In this document: positions 35,969 through 46,499 of the stretch, in pieces | Layout of the letters: each line of letters starts with the position of its first letter | How positions within the stretch are numbered: position 1 is the stretch's first letter | NCBI RefSeq assembly: GCF_028622095.1 | Contig: NZ_CP115165.1 | Location: 186,001-250,000, forward strand | Direction of reading: 5' to 3' | DNA: 64,000 bases | From: Deinococcus aquaticus | GTDB taxonomy: Bacteria; Deinococcota; Deinococci; Deinococcales; Deinococcaceae | Made by a program: the position numbers and the translations under genes | The notes under the pieces: model-generated | The model's database searches: none | What the model saw: the letters and a program-made list of their open reading frames with translations, nothing else | What the model was told of the DNA's origin: nothing

Positions 35969-37243
35969 CTAGCGGCTGGCCAGGGCGGGTGACCCCAGGG
36001 CTTCCTGCTGACGCTGTAGCAGGCGGCCCCGCACGCGGCCTTCCAGGGTCAGCAGCAGCAGCCCGGCCCCGGCCGCCAGACCGGCGATCACGACCCACAT
36101 GCCGCCTGCCCCCAGCGTCTGTAGGAGGGCGCCGCCCAGCAGTGGGGCGATCAGGGCCGCGAGACCCGCCATGCTGCCCACCAGTCCGACGTAGGTGCCG
36201 CGCTGCGCGGCGGGGCCCAGTTCGCTGACGATGGCCTTGGTGATGCTGTACGCGACGATCTCGCCCAGGGACCAGACGGCCACGGCCAGCATGTGCTCGC
36301 CGAGCGTGTTCGCTAGGGCGTGTCCGAAGAAGCCCAGGCCCTGGAGCAGGGCGCCCAGCGCCTGCCAGCGCGGGTGGTTGCTGCGGGCGATCAGGTGACC
36401 CAGCGGCAGGCCCAGCAGCACGACCAGGACGCCGTTCACGGCGAGCACCTGCCCGTACTGCAGGGCGGTGAAACCCTGCTGGGCGAACACCACGGACAGC
36501 AGCTTGTAGCTCTGGTACGTCATGCCGAACAGCAGCGACGCGAGGCAGAACTGCCACAGCAGCGCGTCGCGCGGCAGAAAGGTGCGGCGTGGGGGTGCCG
36601 CGTGACGGCGCACCTGGGGGAAACGCAGGAACAGAATGGCTGCGGCCGTGAACATGGTCGCCGCGTCCAGCCAGAACAGCAGGCGGAAGGACCAGCCGGC
36701 CAGCCAGCCGCCCAGGACGGGCGCGACGGCCGCCCCGACGCTGATCACCCAGTACAGCAGGTTGTACGCGCGGGTGCGGCGTGGGCCCTGCATCAGTTCG
36801 GCCACGGCCGTGACCACTGCGGGCCGGTACAGAGAGACGCACAGAGCAAAGCCCAGGGCGGCCGCAGCCGTCCACGTGAATCCCCGGGCGTAGGACAGCA
36901 AGACGGTCATCATGGCGCCGCCTGCCAGGGCGAGCGTCATGGTAAAGACGGCGCCGCGCCGGTCAATCAGCACGCCACTGAAACCTTCGGACAGGAAGCG
37001 CCCCAGGCCGAGCATGGCGAACACGACGCTGATCTGCGTCACGTTCAGTTGCGCGCTGGACGTGAGGTAGAAGCCCAGCAGTGGAATGACGAATTCTCCC
37101 AGGCGGTTGACCAGGGTGCTCCACCACAGCACCCAGAAGCCGGCAGGGTAGGCCTGGATCACGGCGCTCGCGCGCAACAGGCTAGCCACGCCAGTACGCG
37201 TTCTCGAGGGGCGGCTGTGGTTGATGGCCCTGCACCGGGCCAT
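35969..37243 (-). CDS. MFS transporter
   Basis: A 424-residue major facilitator permease with about 12 membrane helices. The loop 2-3 signature is present as GRFLSEGFSGVLIDRRG, and the second half has PLGHLIARSNHPR. Substrate unknown; the layout resembles drug/H+ antiporters. The ATG at 37243 is tentative; an in-frame GTG at 37279 would add 12 residues, and no convincing SD separates the two. It converges on mutL. Confidence 0.85.
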   Translation of the reverse strand: MARCRAINHSRPSRTRTGVASLLRASAVIQAYPAGFWVLWWSTLVNRLGEFVIPLLGFYLTSSAQLNVTQISVVFAMLGLGRFLSEGFSGVLIDRRGAVFTMTLALAGGAMMTVLLSYARGFTWTAAAALGFALCVSLYRPAVVTAVAELMQGPRRTRAYNLLYWVISVGAAVAPVLGGWLAGWSFRLLFWLDAATMFTAAAILFLRFPQVRRHAAPPRRTFLPRDALLWQFCLASLLFGMTYQSYKLLSVVFAQQGFTALQYGQVLAVNGVLVVLLGLPLGHLIARSNHPRWQALGALLQGLGFFGHALANTLGEHMLAVAVWSLGEIVAYSITKAIVSELGPAAQRGTYVGLVGSMAGLAALIAPLLGGALLQTLGAGGMWVVIAGLAAGAGLLLLTLEGRVRGRLLQRQQEALGSPALASR

Positions 37244-37606
37244 CCCATTTTCTGTTCCCGGTATTGCCCTGTACCGCACAGGAACAATCGCCGAAATGAG
37301 CGTTGATTTTAAACTTCATGAATAAAATGATTGTACGCCCCGTCGCCCCACTTCTGAACGTTCACGGATCACCCGCTCTGTTTCGTGGCGGTCCGGCGGC
37401 GTCTCATACGGACTCCGATTGAGTGGTTTTCGAAAACCATTCAATCGGAGCGAGTGGGAGCAAAACGGATTTCGGGCGTGGAGTTGGCAACCGGGTGCAT
37501 TGGCGGGTTGTTAACGAGACAGACGGAATCCGTCTCAGTTCAGTCGAGGTCGTCTCGGTTCAGGCTGACCTCGGGCGCATCACGGCAGCATCCCCGAACG
37601 CTGCTG
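37244..37606. other. intergenic region with dispersed repeat copy 1
   Basis: No gene is seen. It holds the likely promoter region of the MFS gene (AT-rich, 37290-37350, with TACAAT on the minus strand), repeat copy 1 (37406-37535), and a short CAGCA/TGCTG hairpin near 37590 next to the end of the broken gene. Confidence 0.6.
37406..37535 (+). repeat. dispersed terminal-inverted repeat, copy 1
   Basis: About 130 bp, beginning ATACGGACTCCG and ending CGGAATCCGTCT (imperfect terminal inverted repeats). Inside is a near-perfect hairpin with arms GATTGAGTGGTTTTC / GAAAACCATTCAATC and a weaker CAACC / GGTTG hairpin. It is related to copies at 61934-62069 and 53683-53800 and has the size and form of the Deinococcus small noncoding repeats. 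Confidence 0.75.
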
Positions 37607-38277
37607 TCAGCGGTTGAAGGCGTTGCGCTGTCCGCTGAACAGGGCCGGGAAGGTCTGGCGGGCGGCGGTGCTCAGGACCGGCTGCACCCAGTACGGCAGG
37701 TTGCGGCGGGCGTTGCGGATCTCGAAGCGGCCGTCGGCGCTCTCGGTGGTCACGCCGGTCCAGCCGCTGCGGAGCGTCAGGTCGTAGTGGGTGTTCAGGC
37801 CCGCGCAGCGGCCGCGCAGCGGCCGCGCAGGGTGACGGTGCGGTCGCTGTAGATCCACTGGCCGCGCTCGGCGGGGTCGGTGGGCGCGTCGGCCTGCACG
37901 AGCGTGGCGACCGTGTTCGTGGCGGCGTTGAAGACCAGCAGGGTCTCGGCGGTGTACGTACGCGCTCCGGCGGGCGTGACGCGCACGCCGGGGCAGACGT
38001 CCAGGGGCTGCACGGGCGGCCGGAAGGTGCCGGGCACCACGACGTTGAAGCGCGTGCCGGTCAGGGGGCCCATGCCCAGCAGCCAGCCGCCGCTCAGGTT
38101 GGTCATCAGGACCCGCAGGTCGCCACTGCCCAGGGGGCGGGTCGCGGTGGGGTTGCGGATCTCGCCGCCCACGCTGAACGAGGTGGCGTGCGCGGCGCCG
38201 GTCAGCAGCAGTGTCAGCAGGGCGCGGCGTAGGGTGGTGGTACGTGGGACAGCAGAGCGGTTCACGCCCCCGACCAT
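37607..38277 (-). pseudogene. exported protein gene broken by an 11-bp duplication
   Basis: Two overlapping frames make one protein. The first (from 38277) has a signal peptide (RRALLTLLLTGAAHA) and a beta-rich domain and runs to VTLRGRCAAAARA; the second continues GRCAGLNTHYDLTLRSGW to the stop at 37607. Removing one copy of an 11-bp tandem unit at 37802-37829 restores a continuous reading frame of about 220 residues. Function of the intact protein is unknown. It may be a pseudogene or a phase-variable gene. Confidence 0.75.
37802..37829 (+). repeat. 11-bp tandem duplication causing a frameshift
   Basis: The unit CGCGCAGCGGC is present twice (37802-37812 and 37813-37823), followed by a partial third copy (CGCGCA). 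Eleven is not a multiple of three, so gain or loss of one unit switches the reading frame of the exported protein gene. Confidence 0.85.
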
Positions 38278-38319
38278 CGGGGAGGCGCGTCAGGGCGGTG
38301 TCGGCGGGTGTGAGGTTCG

Positions 38320-38910
38320 TTACAGCCCGTCTGGGCGGGCGTCCAGCCGGTCAGCGCCCAGGGTGGCATACACGCTGCGGCCCAGGTACAGGGCGGGCGG
38401 GGCCGCGAGCAGGCCACGCGCGTCGAAGGCGTCCGGGTCGAAGTGGATCTGCTGCACGTGCCCGACGATCAGGTCGTGGTCCCCGACCGGGATGACCTGC
38501 GTGACGCGGCAGGTGTAGTGCAGGTACGCGCCGCTCAGGGCCAGCGGCTGCTCGCTCAGGGTGGGCAGGTTCAGCAGGGCGTGCTTGTCGGTGCCGTCGT
38601 GGGCGCTGTGCAGGCCGCTGCCGTGAATGGCGCCCGCGCGGTCCAGCGGCAGGAAGTTCACGCCGAACGTGCCGGACGCCCGGATCAGCGGGTACGTGGC
38701 GCGCTCGCGGCCCAGCGAGACGCCGTACAGGGGCGGCGTCTCGCTCAGGGCGGTGTGCCAGCCGGCGGCCATGACGTTGCGCGTGCCGGCGTGCGCGGCC
38801 GTGACCAGCGCGACCGTGCCGGGGTAGTACCCGAAGAGGCGGGTGGTGGTCTGCGTCAGCCGCGTGGCGGGGGCCGTGGGGTGAGGGGACTGGTCGGGGT
38901 GCAGGGACAT
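38320..38910 (-). CDS. flavin reductase family protein
   Basis: A 196-residue FMN-binding split-barrel protein. Typical features are RLFGYYPGTVALVTAAHAGTRNVMAAGWHTALS, PPLYGVSLGRERATYPLI and GTFGVNFLPLD in order. These proteins bind FMN and either reduce free flavin or act as flavin-dependent oxidoreductases; the partner is unknown. The ATG at 38910 has TATGCT (minus strand, 38919-38924) 8 nt upstream. Divergent from gltX. Confidence 0.88.
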   Translation of the reverse strand: MSLHPDQSPHPTAPATRLTQTTTRLFGYYPGTVALVTAAHAGTRNVMAAGWHTALSETPPLYGVSLGRERATYPLIRASGTFGVNFLPLDRAGAIHGSGLHSAHDGTDKHALLNLPTLSEQPLALSGAYLHYTCRVTQVIPVGDHDLIVGHVQQIHFDPDAFDARGLLAAPPALYLGRSVYATLGADRLDARPDGL

Positions 38911-39001
38911 GCCCTGGCAGCATAGGGCAGGGCGTGCCGCGCGGGTATCGCGGGACGGGCGGGAAGGCAGGAAGGCCCCGGAGGCTCGTATGCTGTGCGG
39001 C

Positions 39002-40419
<1,418 letters not shown>

Positions 40420-40423
<4 letters not shown>

Positions 40424-40773
40424 ACCTGATCGCCGCGATTCTGGTGGGCCTGATCGCCCTGCTGCACGTGTACATTCTGGTGCTGGAGATGTTCCTGTGG
40501 ACCACCCCGCGCGCCATGAAGGCCTTCGGCACCACCCCGGAATTCGCGGCGCAGACGCGGGCGCTGGCAGCCAACCAGGGCCTGTACAACGGCTTCCTGG
40601 CGGCCGGGCTGATCTGGGGCCTGATCACGGGTTCGGCGGCCATTCAGCTGTTCTTCCTGGCGTGCGTGGGCGTGGCCGGCCTGTACGGCGCGGCCACCGC
40701 GAACCGCCGCATCCTGTTCATTCAGACGGTCCCAGCCGTGCTGGCGGCGCTGTCGGTCCTGCTGGCCCGCTGA
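40420..40773 (+). CDS. DUF1304 family membrane protein
   Basis: A 117-residue membrane protein with four helices, matching the DUF1304 family: ALLHVYILVLEMFLWTTPRAMKAFG, then ALAANQGLYNGFLAAGLIWG. Function unknown. It overlaps gltX by ATGA, and also has TAAGAT 6 nt before its own ATG (40408-40413), so an internal leaderless promoter within the end of gltX is likely. Confidence 0.88.
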
Positions 40774-40788
40774 ACGCCGCACAACCTG

Positions 40789-40823
40789 AAGGGCGGCGCT
40801 TCCAGATGTGGAGTGCCGCCCTT
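40789..40823. terminator. bidirectional terminator
   Basis: AAGGGCGGC / GCCGCCCTT with a 17-nt loop, between the convergent DUF1304 and META-domain genes. A-rich and T-rich flanks are short on both sides. Confidence 0.75.
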
Positions 40824-40844
40824 CCGTCTGCGTCAGGCTTGCCT

Positions 40845-42080
40845 TCAGCGGGCCTGGAATTCCCAGCGTTCGGCGGGAGCGTCGGCCGTGGCGGGCACCG
40901 TCAGGGTCAGGGTCTGTCCCCGCCCTGCGGCGCCCTGCACGATCATGGTGGGCGCGCGGTCCAGCAGGCCGATCAGGTTCACGCCGGCTTCCGGGCAGGC
41001 CATGCGGGTCGTGAAGGCCGGGCCGGTCAGGCTCAGCACGGCACCGTCCGACACAGTGCCGCGCAGGGCGTAGGGCGCGCCGACGTTGTTGCAGCCGTCC
41101 ACGCCGCCCACCCGGCCGTCCTGGAAGGTCAGGCTGACGGGCCGGGTGGTGGCCGGGGCCGGCGCGCCGTTCACGCGGGTCAGGGTGTACGTGGCGGCCA
41201 GGTCCGGAGCGGTGGGCGTGGGAGTCGGGGTCGCGGCGGGCTGGGGGCCGCGCGTCAGGGTCAGGGTGCCGGCCGCGCCGCTCAGGGTCAGGGTGCTGCC
41301 CGCCTGCGTGACGGTCAGGGGTGCGCGCAGCAGGCTGAGCAGGGCCGTTTCCGCCTTCGCCTGGGCGGGCGGGCAGGCCATGCGGGTCGAACTGACCGGC
41401 CCGAAGGTCACGCGGGCCGGGCTGCCCAGCAGCGCGCCGGTACCGCGCAGGGCGTTGCAGCCGACCGATCCACCCAGCGTGACCTTCGGGCCGTCGAAGG
41501 TCACGCTCATCAGGCCGCTGGTGGGCACGTCGCGGCCCGCGGCACTCAGGCGCAGGGCGGTCCAGGCGCCGTTCAGGCTGGTGTTCATGCTCGCTCCGGT
41601 GTTCATGGGTGCCGGGGCGCTGGCTCCCGGTGCGCGGAAGGTCAGGCGGCCCTTGCCGGCGATCAGGGTCAGGGTGTCGCCGCTCAGGTCGTAGCGGGTG
41701 GTGGCGCGCAGCAGCGTCAGGTAATCCTCGCGCAGGCTCAGGGCCGCGTCCGGGCAGTTCTGGCTGCTGCCGCCCTGCACGCCGCGCAGCAGCAGCGTGG
41801 CCGTCTTCAGCGGGCCGGTGGTGCCCAGGCGGGCCGCGCCGCTTAGGGGGCTGCAGCCAGTGCTGCCGCCCAGCGTCAGGTCCGCGCCGCTACCGGTCAG
41901 GGTCAGGGTGGGGCGCGTCAGGCGCGCGCCGGGCGTGATGGGCGCGCTCCCGGCAGGCTGCACGGTCTGGAGGGTCCAGGTGGTGCCGCCCAGGGTGGGG
42001 GTGGCCAGTGCAGGGGCGGCCGGGGTGGGGGCGGGCAGGGAGGTCAGCGCGGCCAGGGTCAGGGTCAGCAGGGCACTCAT
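40845..42080 (-). CDS. three-META-domain (HslJ-like) exported protein
   Basis: A 411-residue exported protein with signal peptide and three META domains in tandem. Each shows the GC core (GGSTGCSPLSG, GGSVGCNALRG, GGVDGCNNVG) and the first-to-third share a MACP or NCPDA segment followed by LL.LL. The domain occurs in the E. coli heat-shock protein HslJ and may protect envelope proteins or bind ligands. The start at 42080 fits a signal peptide; TACAAC 7 nt upstream is a weak -10. Confidence 0.88.
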   Translation of the reverse strand: MSALLTLTLAALTSLPAPTPAAPALATPTLGGTTWTLQTVQPAGSAPITPGARLTRPTLTLTGSGADLTLGGSTGCSPLSGAARLGTTGPLKTATLLLRGVQGGSSQNCPDAALSLREDYLTLLRATTRYDLSGDTLTLIAGKGRLTFRAPGASAPAPMNTGASMNTSLNGAWTALRLSAAGRDVPTSGLMSVTFDGPKVTLGGSVGCNALRGTGALLGSPARVTFGPVSSTRMACPPAQAKAETALLSLLRAPLTVTQAGSTLTLSGAAGTLTLTRGPQPAATPTPTPTAPDLAATYTLTRVNGAPAPATTRPVSLTFQDGRVGGVDGCNNVGAPYALRGTVSDGAVLSLTGPAFTTRMACPEAGVNLIGLLDRAPTMIVQGAAGRGQTLTLTVPATADAPAERWEFQAR

Positions 42081-42203
42081 GAGAAGGGTTGTACACCGCG
42101 TTCCTGATGGGCGCGTGACGGCCACTCACGATGGGCGGTCAGGACGGCAGGGCGGGACAGTTGGGCGCGGCGGTGCGTAGAATAGCAACCAAACGCCCGT
42201 TAG

Positions 42204-42236
42204 GGTCCGGGAGGTGCGGCGCGAACCGCCCTCCGG
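42204..42236 (+). other. leader hairpin upstream of B12-binding gene
   Basis: A strong imperfect stem (GGGTCCGGGAGGTGCGG with CCGCCCTCCGGCCCC) in the leader between a possible TAGAAT -10 (42178-42183) and the SD. No T tract follows, so it is not a simple terminator. It lacks the cobalamin riboswitch box. Confidence 0.4.
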
Positions 42237-42293
42237 CCCCTCTGAATTCAAGTGTGCGCCGCCCGGTCAGCCGGGACGGGCAGGAGGAACGAC

Positions 42294-42719
42294 ATGACAC
42301 AGGACCGCCGAATTAGAGTACTGATCGCCAAACCCGGCATGGACGGCCACGACCGTGGCGCGAAGGTCGTGGCGCGCGCGCTGCGTGACGCGGGCATGGA
42401 GGTCATCTACACCGGCCTGCGCCAGACCGCCGAGATGATCGTGAACGCCGCCGTGCAGGAGGACGTGGACGCCATCGGCCTGAGCGTCCTGTCCGGCGCG
42501 CACATGCACTACTTCCGGGAGGTCATGACCCTGCTGCGCGAACAGGACGCGCAGGACATCATCGTGTTCGGGGGCGGCATCATCCCGGATCAGGACCTGC
42601 CCACCCTGGCGGAACTGGGCGTGGGGCGCGTGTTCACGCCCGGTGCCAGTACCGAGGACGCCGCCACGTACCTGCGCGGCGCGGTGCAGGCCCGCTGGCA
42701 GGCGCAGGGCGAGGCGTGA
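42294..42719 (+). CDS. cobalamin-binding domain protein, methylmalonyl-CoA mutase small-chain type
   Basis: A 141-residue stand-alone B12-binding domain. The DxHxxG motif is [16 protein letters not shown], with LSVLSG and [11 protein letters not shown] as the other two signature loops. In methylmalonyl-CoA mutase this domain pairs with a separate catalytic chain, here not in the window. SD CAGGAGGAAC precedes the ATG at ideal spacing. Confidence 0.93.
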   Translation: MTQDRRIRVLIAKPGMDGHDRGAKVVARALRDAGMEVIYTGLRQTAEMIVNAAVQEDVDAIGLSVLSGAHMHYFREVMTLLREQDAQDIIVFGGGIIPDQDLPTLAELGVGRVFTPGASTEDAATYLRGAVQARWQAQGEA

Positions 42720-42767
42720 TCCCACCGGAGCGAGGCGTCTGCGGCGCGGGGCTGTCATCATGCCGGC

Positions 42768-43949
42768 ATGAGTGACGCCGCGCTGCCCCGCCCCGCCCTG
42801 AACGTGGGGCAGTTGGCCCCGCTGTACTCCGCGCAGGCACTGGCGACCGGCGCGACCACCGTCAGCACCGTGCTGGCCAGCCTGATCATGAGCGGCCTGC
42901 ACTTCGAGACGCTGGTGGGCCTGCCCAGCACCCTGATCAGCACGTCGGCGGCGCTGTCCGCCGGGGCGTTCGGGGCGCTGATGCTCCGCCGGGGCCGCCG
43001 CACCGGCCTGAGCGCCGCGTTCACGCTGGGCGCACTCGGGGCCGGCGTGGGCTTCGTGGGCGCCCGCTTTGCGCTGCTGCCGGTATTCCTGCTGGGCGCG
43101 TGCCTGATGGGCGCGGCGCAGGGCGGCTACCAGCAGGCCCGCTACGCCGCCGCCGAGAGCGTCCCCGACGACCGGCGCGGCACGGCGCTGGGCGCACTGA
43201 TGCTCATGAGCGTGCTCGGGTCGTTCCTGATGACCGGCGCGTCCCGGCCCATCGAGACCCTCGGCGCGGCGCTGGGCAGCACCCCGGAAGTCGCCGGATG
43301 GCTGGTCGGCGGCGTGCTGCTGGGCGCGGCGGCCCTGCTGATCCGCCTGTGGCGCCCCGCCGCACCGGCCGCGCTACCCGCCCAGACCACGGCCGCACCC
43401 GCGAAACTGACGGTCCGGGAGGCCTTCGCCATTCCCGGCGTGCGCAGCACCGCGCTGGCCCTGGCAACCGCGCAGGGCCTGATGGTCACCCTGATGAGCC
43501 TCACGCCGCTGCGGGCGCACCACATGGGCATGGATCACGGCGCAGTCGCCGCGCTGATCAGCGGGCACATCCTGGGCATGTTCGGCTTCGGCTGGCTGAC
43601 CGGACCCCTGATCGACCGGCTGGGCCTGCGTTTCGGGTACGTCAGCGGCGCGCTGCTGCTGGCCGCCGCCGCCCTGAGCGCCCCCCTGAGCGGCGCGGCG
43701 TGGCTGGCCGTCAGCATGTTCCTGCTGGGCCTCAGCTGGAACCTCGCGTTCGTGGCGGGCAGCAAGTCCCTGACCCGCTTCCCGGCCGCACAGGGCGTCA
43801 CGGACGGCCTGGGGTACGTCGCGGCGGGCGTGGGCACCGCGCTGGGCGGCGTGATCATCGCCCGCGCCGGCTTCCCCGTGCTGGCCGGGGCCTGCGCCGT
43901 CCTGGCGCTGCTGCCGCTGATCAGCGCGTGGCGGGTCCGGGCTGCCTGA
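42768..43949 (+). CDS. MFS transporter
   Basis: A 393-residue major facilitator permease with about 12 membrane helices, Ala/Leu/Gly-rich. Loop segments include LMLRRGRRTGLS after helix 2-3 and GPLIDRLGLRFGYVSG in the second half, both typical. Substrate not readable. CATCAT lies 6 nt before the ATG. It lies 48 nt after the B12-binding gene on the same strand but with its own start signal. Confidence 0.88.
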   Translation: MSDAALPRPALNVGQLAPLYSAQALATGATTVSTVLASLIMSGLHFETLVGLPSTLISTSAALSAGAFGALMLRRGRRTGLSAAFTLGALGAGVGFVGARFALLPVFLLGACLMGAAQGGYQQARYAAAESVPDDRRGTALGALMLMSVLGSFLMTGASRPIETLGAALGSTPEVAGWLVGGVLLGAAALLIRLWRPAAPAALPAQTTAAPAKLTVREAFAIPGVRSTALALATAQGLMVTLMSLTPLRAHHMGMDHGAVAALISGHILGMFGFGWLTGPLIDRLGLRFGYVSGALLLAAAALSAPLSGAAWLAVSMFLLGLSWNLAFVAGSKSLTRFPAAQGVTDGLGYVAAGVGTALGGVIIARAGFPVLAGACAVLALLPLISAWRVRAA

Positions 43950-43971
43950 CCCGTGCCCGGCCCCCTCACCC

Positions 43972-43984
43972 GCCCCTTCGGGGC
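43972..43984. repeat. short GC hairpin in intergenic GC-rich repeat
   Basis: GCCCC-TTC-GGGGC inside a CCCTC/GAGGG-rich stretch (43960-44008) between the transporter gene and the lipase-like gene. It resembles the short GC-rich intergenic repeats common in high-GC genomes; a terminator role for either gene is possible. Confidence 0.4.
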
Positions 43985-44047
43985 ACCCTCTCCCGCAGGG
44001 GGCGAGGGTCAACTCCCTCTTCCCCACTGGTCACGTTTCTGGAGTGG

Positions 44048-45349
44048 TCAGGGGTTGGGGGCGCTGACGAAGGTATCGTCGCCGGGTGTGGCGCTGCTCT
44101 TGCCACTGCTCTGATCGTAGCGGACACCGCTGTTCATGCGGGTCACGGCGACCGACTGGGTGTTCGCGGCGCTGACGGCCCCGTTCGCGGCGAACGAGCG
44201 GCTCCAGAGGTACCAGCGGGGCGCGACGCCGTGCTTGCGGGCCAGTCCGCTGGCGGGGTTCAGGTCGAACACGTAGTCCGGGAAGACCTCGGTGCGGCTG
44301 ACGGACTTCGCCATGTTCAGGTTGTTGTCGCCGCCCAGATCGAGCAGGCGGCTGGATTTGATCCACTCGACGGCCACGCCGCTGCTTTTCAGCGCCTGCG
44401 CGATACGGGCGCTGCGGGCGGCGGGGTTCGTGTCGGGGCTCAGGAACGCGTACGAGTGACCATAGTCGGCGGTGGCGGGCGACCAGAACGGGTCGGCCAG
44501 GATCACGCGCCTGGGGCGTTTCGCGGCGCTCAGGCCAGCGTCGGCGTAGGCTTTCTCAGTCATAGCGAGGGCCATCTGCGCGCCCAGCGAGTGCCCCATG
44601 ACGCGCACGCCCTCGGCGCCGCTGTACGTCCACTGGCTCAGGGCACTGCGGTAGGCGTTGTAGAACAGCTGCCCGGCACTGACGGTGGGGGCGCCCGTCA
44701 CCGAGTACGCGCCGGTCGGGGTGCGGTAGCGCATGCCGATGTTCTGCGTGCGGCCCAGCGTGTCGCGGTACGAGTACCCGGCCGTCCAGATCTTCGCCTG
44801 CGAGTGGTACGGGACGCTCACGGTGCCCTCGTCGTCCGCCAGTTGCGTCCAGTGGAACAGCGCCACATTCCACCCGGCGTTAATCCAGGCGTCCGCGACG
44901 TTCAGTTTGCCGTCACTGAAGTAGAAGTTGTCGCGCACGCCCGCCACCGTGCTGCCGTCCTGCCAGCCGTGCACGAACAGCATCACGGGCTTTGCCGGGT
45001 CGTAGTAGCCGCTGATCGCCGCGCCGTCCGCGCGGGCCTTGCAGCCCACCCCGCCGGGGCTGCCGCTCTCGCCCCTGGCGTACCAGTACACGCCGGTATC
45101 CAGGCCGCTCTGACCGAACGGCAGGGCCAGCGCCGTGGGGCACGCGGCCGCCTGGGCGCTCAGGGCACCGCCCCGGCCGCTTCCCTCGGCCAGCAGGGCC
45201 GTCTGCGCCTCACTGAACCCCGCCGGGAGGCCAGCGGTGGCCGCTCCCTGCGGCTGCGGGGCAGACGAACAGGCACTCAGCACAGCGCTCAGGACGATGG
45301 CGGCGGACAGGGCCACACGACGGGTGGACGACAGGAACGATCTGGGCAT
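44048..45349 (-). CDS. lipoprotein alpha/beta hydrolase, lipase-like
   Basis: A 433-residue exported lipoprotein: signal peptide with lipobox LSAC (AVLSACSS). The alpha/beta hydrolase core has LFVHGWQDGS (oxyanion loop), the nucleophile GHSLGAQMA, Asp in ILADPFW and a late His. This fits a lipase/esterase anchored at the membrane. The ATG at 45349 has GGAGGAA 7 nt upstream. Its 5' flank reaches the insertion sequence. Confidence 0.85.
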   Translation of the reverse strand: MPRSFLSSTRRVALSAAIVLSAVLSACSSAPQPQGAATAGLPAGFSEAQTALLAEGSGRGGALSAQAAACPTALALPFGQSGLDTGVYWYARGESGSPGGVGCKARADGAAISGYYDPAKPVMLFVHGWQDGSTVAGVRDNFYFSDGKLNVADAWINAGWNVALFHWTQLADDEGTVSVPYHSQAKIWTAGYSYRDTLGRTQNIGMRYRTPTGAYSVTGAPTVSAGQLFYNAYRSALSQWTYSGAEGVRVMGHSLGAQMALAMTEKAYADAGLSAAKRPRRVILADPFWSPATADYGHSYAFLSPDTNPAARSARIAQALKSSGVAVEWIKSSRLLDLGGDNNLNMAKSVSRTEVFPDYVFDLNPASGLARKHGVAPRWYLWSRSFAANGAVSAANTQSVAVTRMNSGVRYDQSSGKSSATPGDDTFVSAPNP

Positions 45350-45503
45350 ACGGGACTTCCTCCGGGCAGAGCGGGACGCGGCGGGCAGGGCCGGGCAACG
45401 GCGCGCCGGCCGGAAACTGAAGTTGTAGGTGCAAGCGGCACCATACGTCACCCCGCTGGCCTGAAAACAGTCCTCGCAGTTCAACAATTCCGGCGAATGA
45501 AAA

Positions 45504-45521
45504 ACCCCCCAGCGTGGGGGG
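45504..45521 (-). terminator. minus-strand terminator beside the IS
   Basis: CCCCCC-ACGCT-GGGGGG then TTTTTC on the minus strand. It stops transcripts arriving from the right (tRNA-Ser or IS direction) before the lipase-like gene. The IS insertion now separates it from whatever it once served. Confidence 0.65.
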
Positions 45522-45538
45522 CAGCAGTGCAGGCAATA

Positions 45539-46428
45539 GACCTCCTGCGAAAGTCACGCCACACCGGCAACGCTGCGGTTGCACACCGCTGCAATGAGAT
45601 TGACGCGTAAAGAGAAGCGCCGCCTCCGGTGACGGTAAATGTCCTTCAGCACGCGGAAAATCTTCAGACACCGGATGACATGCTCGACCCGCAGGCGGGT
45701 CGACGCCAGTTCCCGGTTCTGTTGACGCTGTTCAGGGGTCAGCGGCGCTTTCTTTGTCGCTTTGTGCGGTGTCACCGAGTGACCGTGATGCTGCCGAATG
45801 CCCTGGTAGCCGGCATCCCCGATCAGCGCCGTTTCTGGATGGATCTGGACGCCTGACTGCCGAAACAGGGTGAGGTCATGCATGGACCCGAAGGCGGTGG
45901 CAACGCACAGGATCATGCGTGTGGACACGTCGATCACGACCTGCGTTTTGAGGGTGTGCCGTTTCTTCTTGCCGCTGTACCAGCGGCGTTGTTGGCTGGT
46001 CGGTCGTTCACACGGGGTTTCAGCGGCATCTACGGCGATGATCTGGAAGACGTTCTCTTCCTGTTTGAGGCTCTTGCGGCCAGGAAGTCGGAACTCTCCG
46101 CTCTGGATCAGGGCGGTTTCGACGCGCTCCACCGTGCGCTGCACGGTGGTTTCGTGAATGTTCCAGTCATGGCCGAGGTGAGCGAAAGTGCGGTATTCAC
46201 GCCAGAATTCAAGGGTGAGGAGGAGCTGTTCACTCGCGTTGAGGGCGGGAGGTCGACCGGACTTTTTCTTGGAGCGTTCTCGCTGGTCCAGGACGATTTC
46301 CATCTCGGCGAAGGTTTCGGGGTAGATCCCGGTGTGCCGTTTGAAGCGTGTGCGGTTTAGCTGTCGGAGGCGTTCCAGACGGTCGTGGCTCACTCACGCA
46401 GCGTAGCTGGGGACTTTCGCAGGAGGTC
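45539..46428 (-). mobile_element. IS5-family insertion sequence, complete
   Basis: An 890-bp element with perfect 17-bp terminal inverted repeats, GACCTCCTGCGAAAGTC at 45539-45555 and its complement at 46412-46428. TA flanks both ends (45537-45538 and 46429-46430), the target duplication expected for this group. It contains one intact transposase gene. Perfect ends and an open frame suggest recent insertion. It lies between the lipase-like gene and tRNA-Ser. Confidence 0.92.
45554..46393 (-). CDS. IS5-type DDE transposase
   Basis: A 279-residue transposase filling the insertion sequence. An N-terminal HTH of the Tnp_4/IS5 type (NASEQLLLTLEFWREYRTFAHLGHDWN) precedes the DDE domain: Asp in IIAVDAAETP, Asp in LIGDAGYQGI, Glu in RVEHVIRCLKIFR. 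The basic RRRWYSGKKKRHTLK segment is normal for the group. Intact, so transposition-competent in principle. Confidence 0.93.
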   Translation of the reverse strand: MSHDRLERLRQLNRTRFKRHTGIYPETFAEMEIVLDQRERSKKKSGRPPALNASEQLLLTLEFWREYRTFAHLGHDWNIHETTVQRTVERVETALIQSGEFRLPGRKSLKQEENVFQIIAVDAAETPCERPTSQQRRWYSGKKKRHTLKTQVVIDVSTRMILCVATAFGSMHDLTLFRQSGVQIHPETALIGDAGYQGIRQHHGHSVTPHKATKKAPLTPEQRQQNRELASTRLRVEHVIRCLKIFRVLKDIYRHRRRRFSLRVNLIAAVCNRSVAGVA

Positions 46429-46448
46429 TAATGCAAGGAGAGTTCAAT

Positions 46449-46490
46449 GAAAAGAGCGCCGAGCAGGCCTGGGGCCGACTGCGACGCTCT
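46449..46490 (-). terminator. tRNA-Ser terminator
   Basis: Minus strand: AGAGCG / CGCTCT outer stem with GGCC / GGCC inner stem, then TTTTC. It begins about 10 nt after the tRNA 3' end. Confidence 0.6.
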
Positions 46491-46499
46491 GTTTCTGGC

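Noticed and set aside
42181..42293. Cobalamin riboswitch before the B12-binding protein gene
   Set aside because: The leader has a strong hairpin but no recognisable B12 box (GCCACTG-type) or the expected multi-stem layout.
45504..45521. Terminator of tRNA-Ser displaced by the IS
   Set aside because: The tRNA has a closer terminator-like hairpin at 46449-46490, so this one cannot be assigned to it with confidence.
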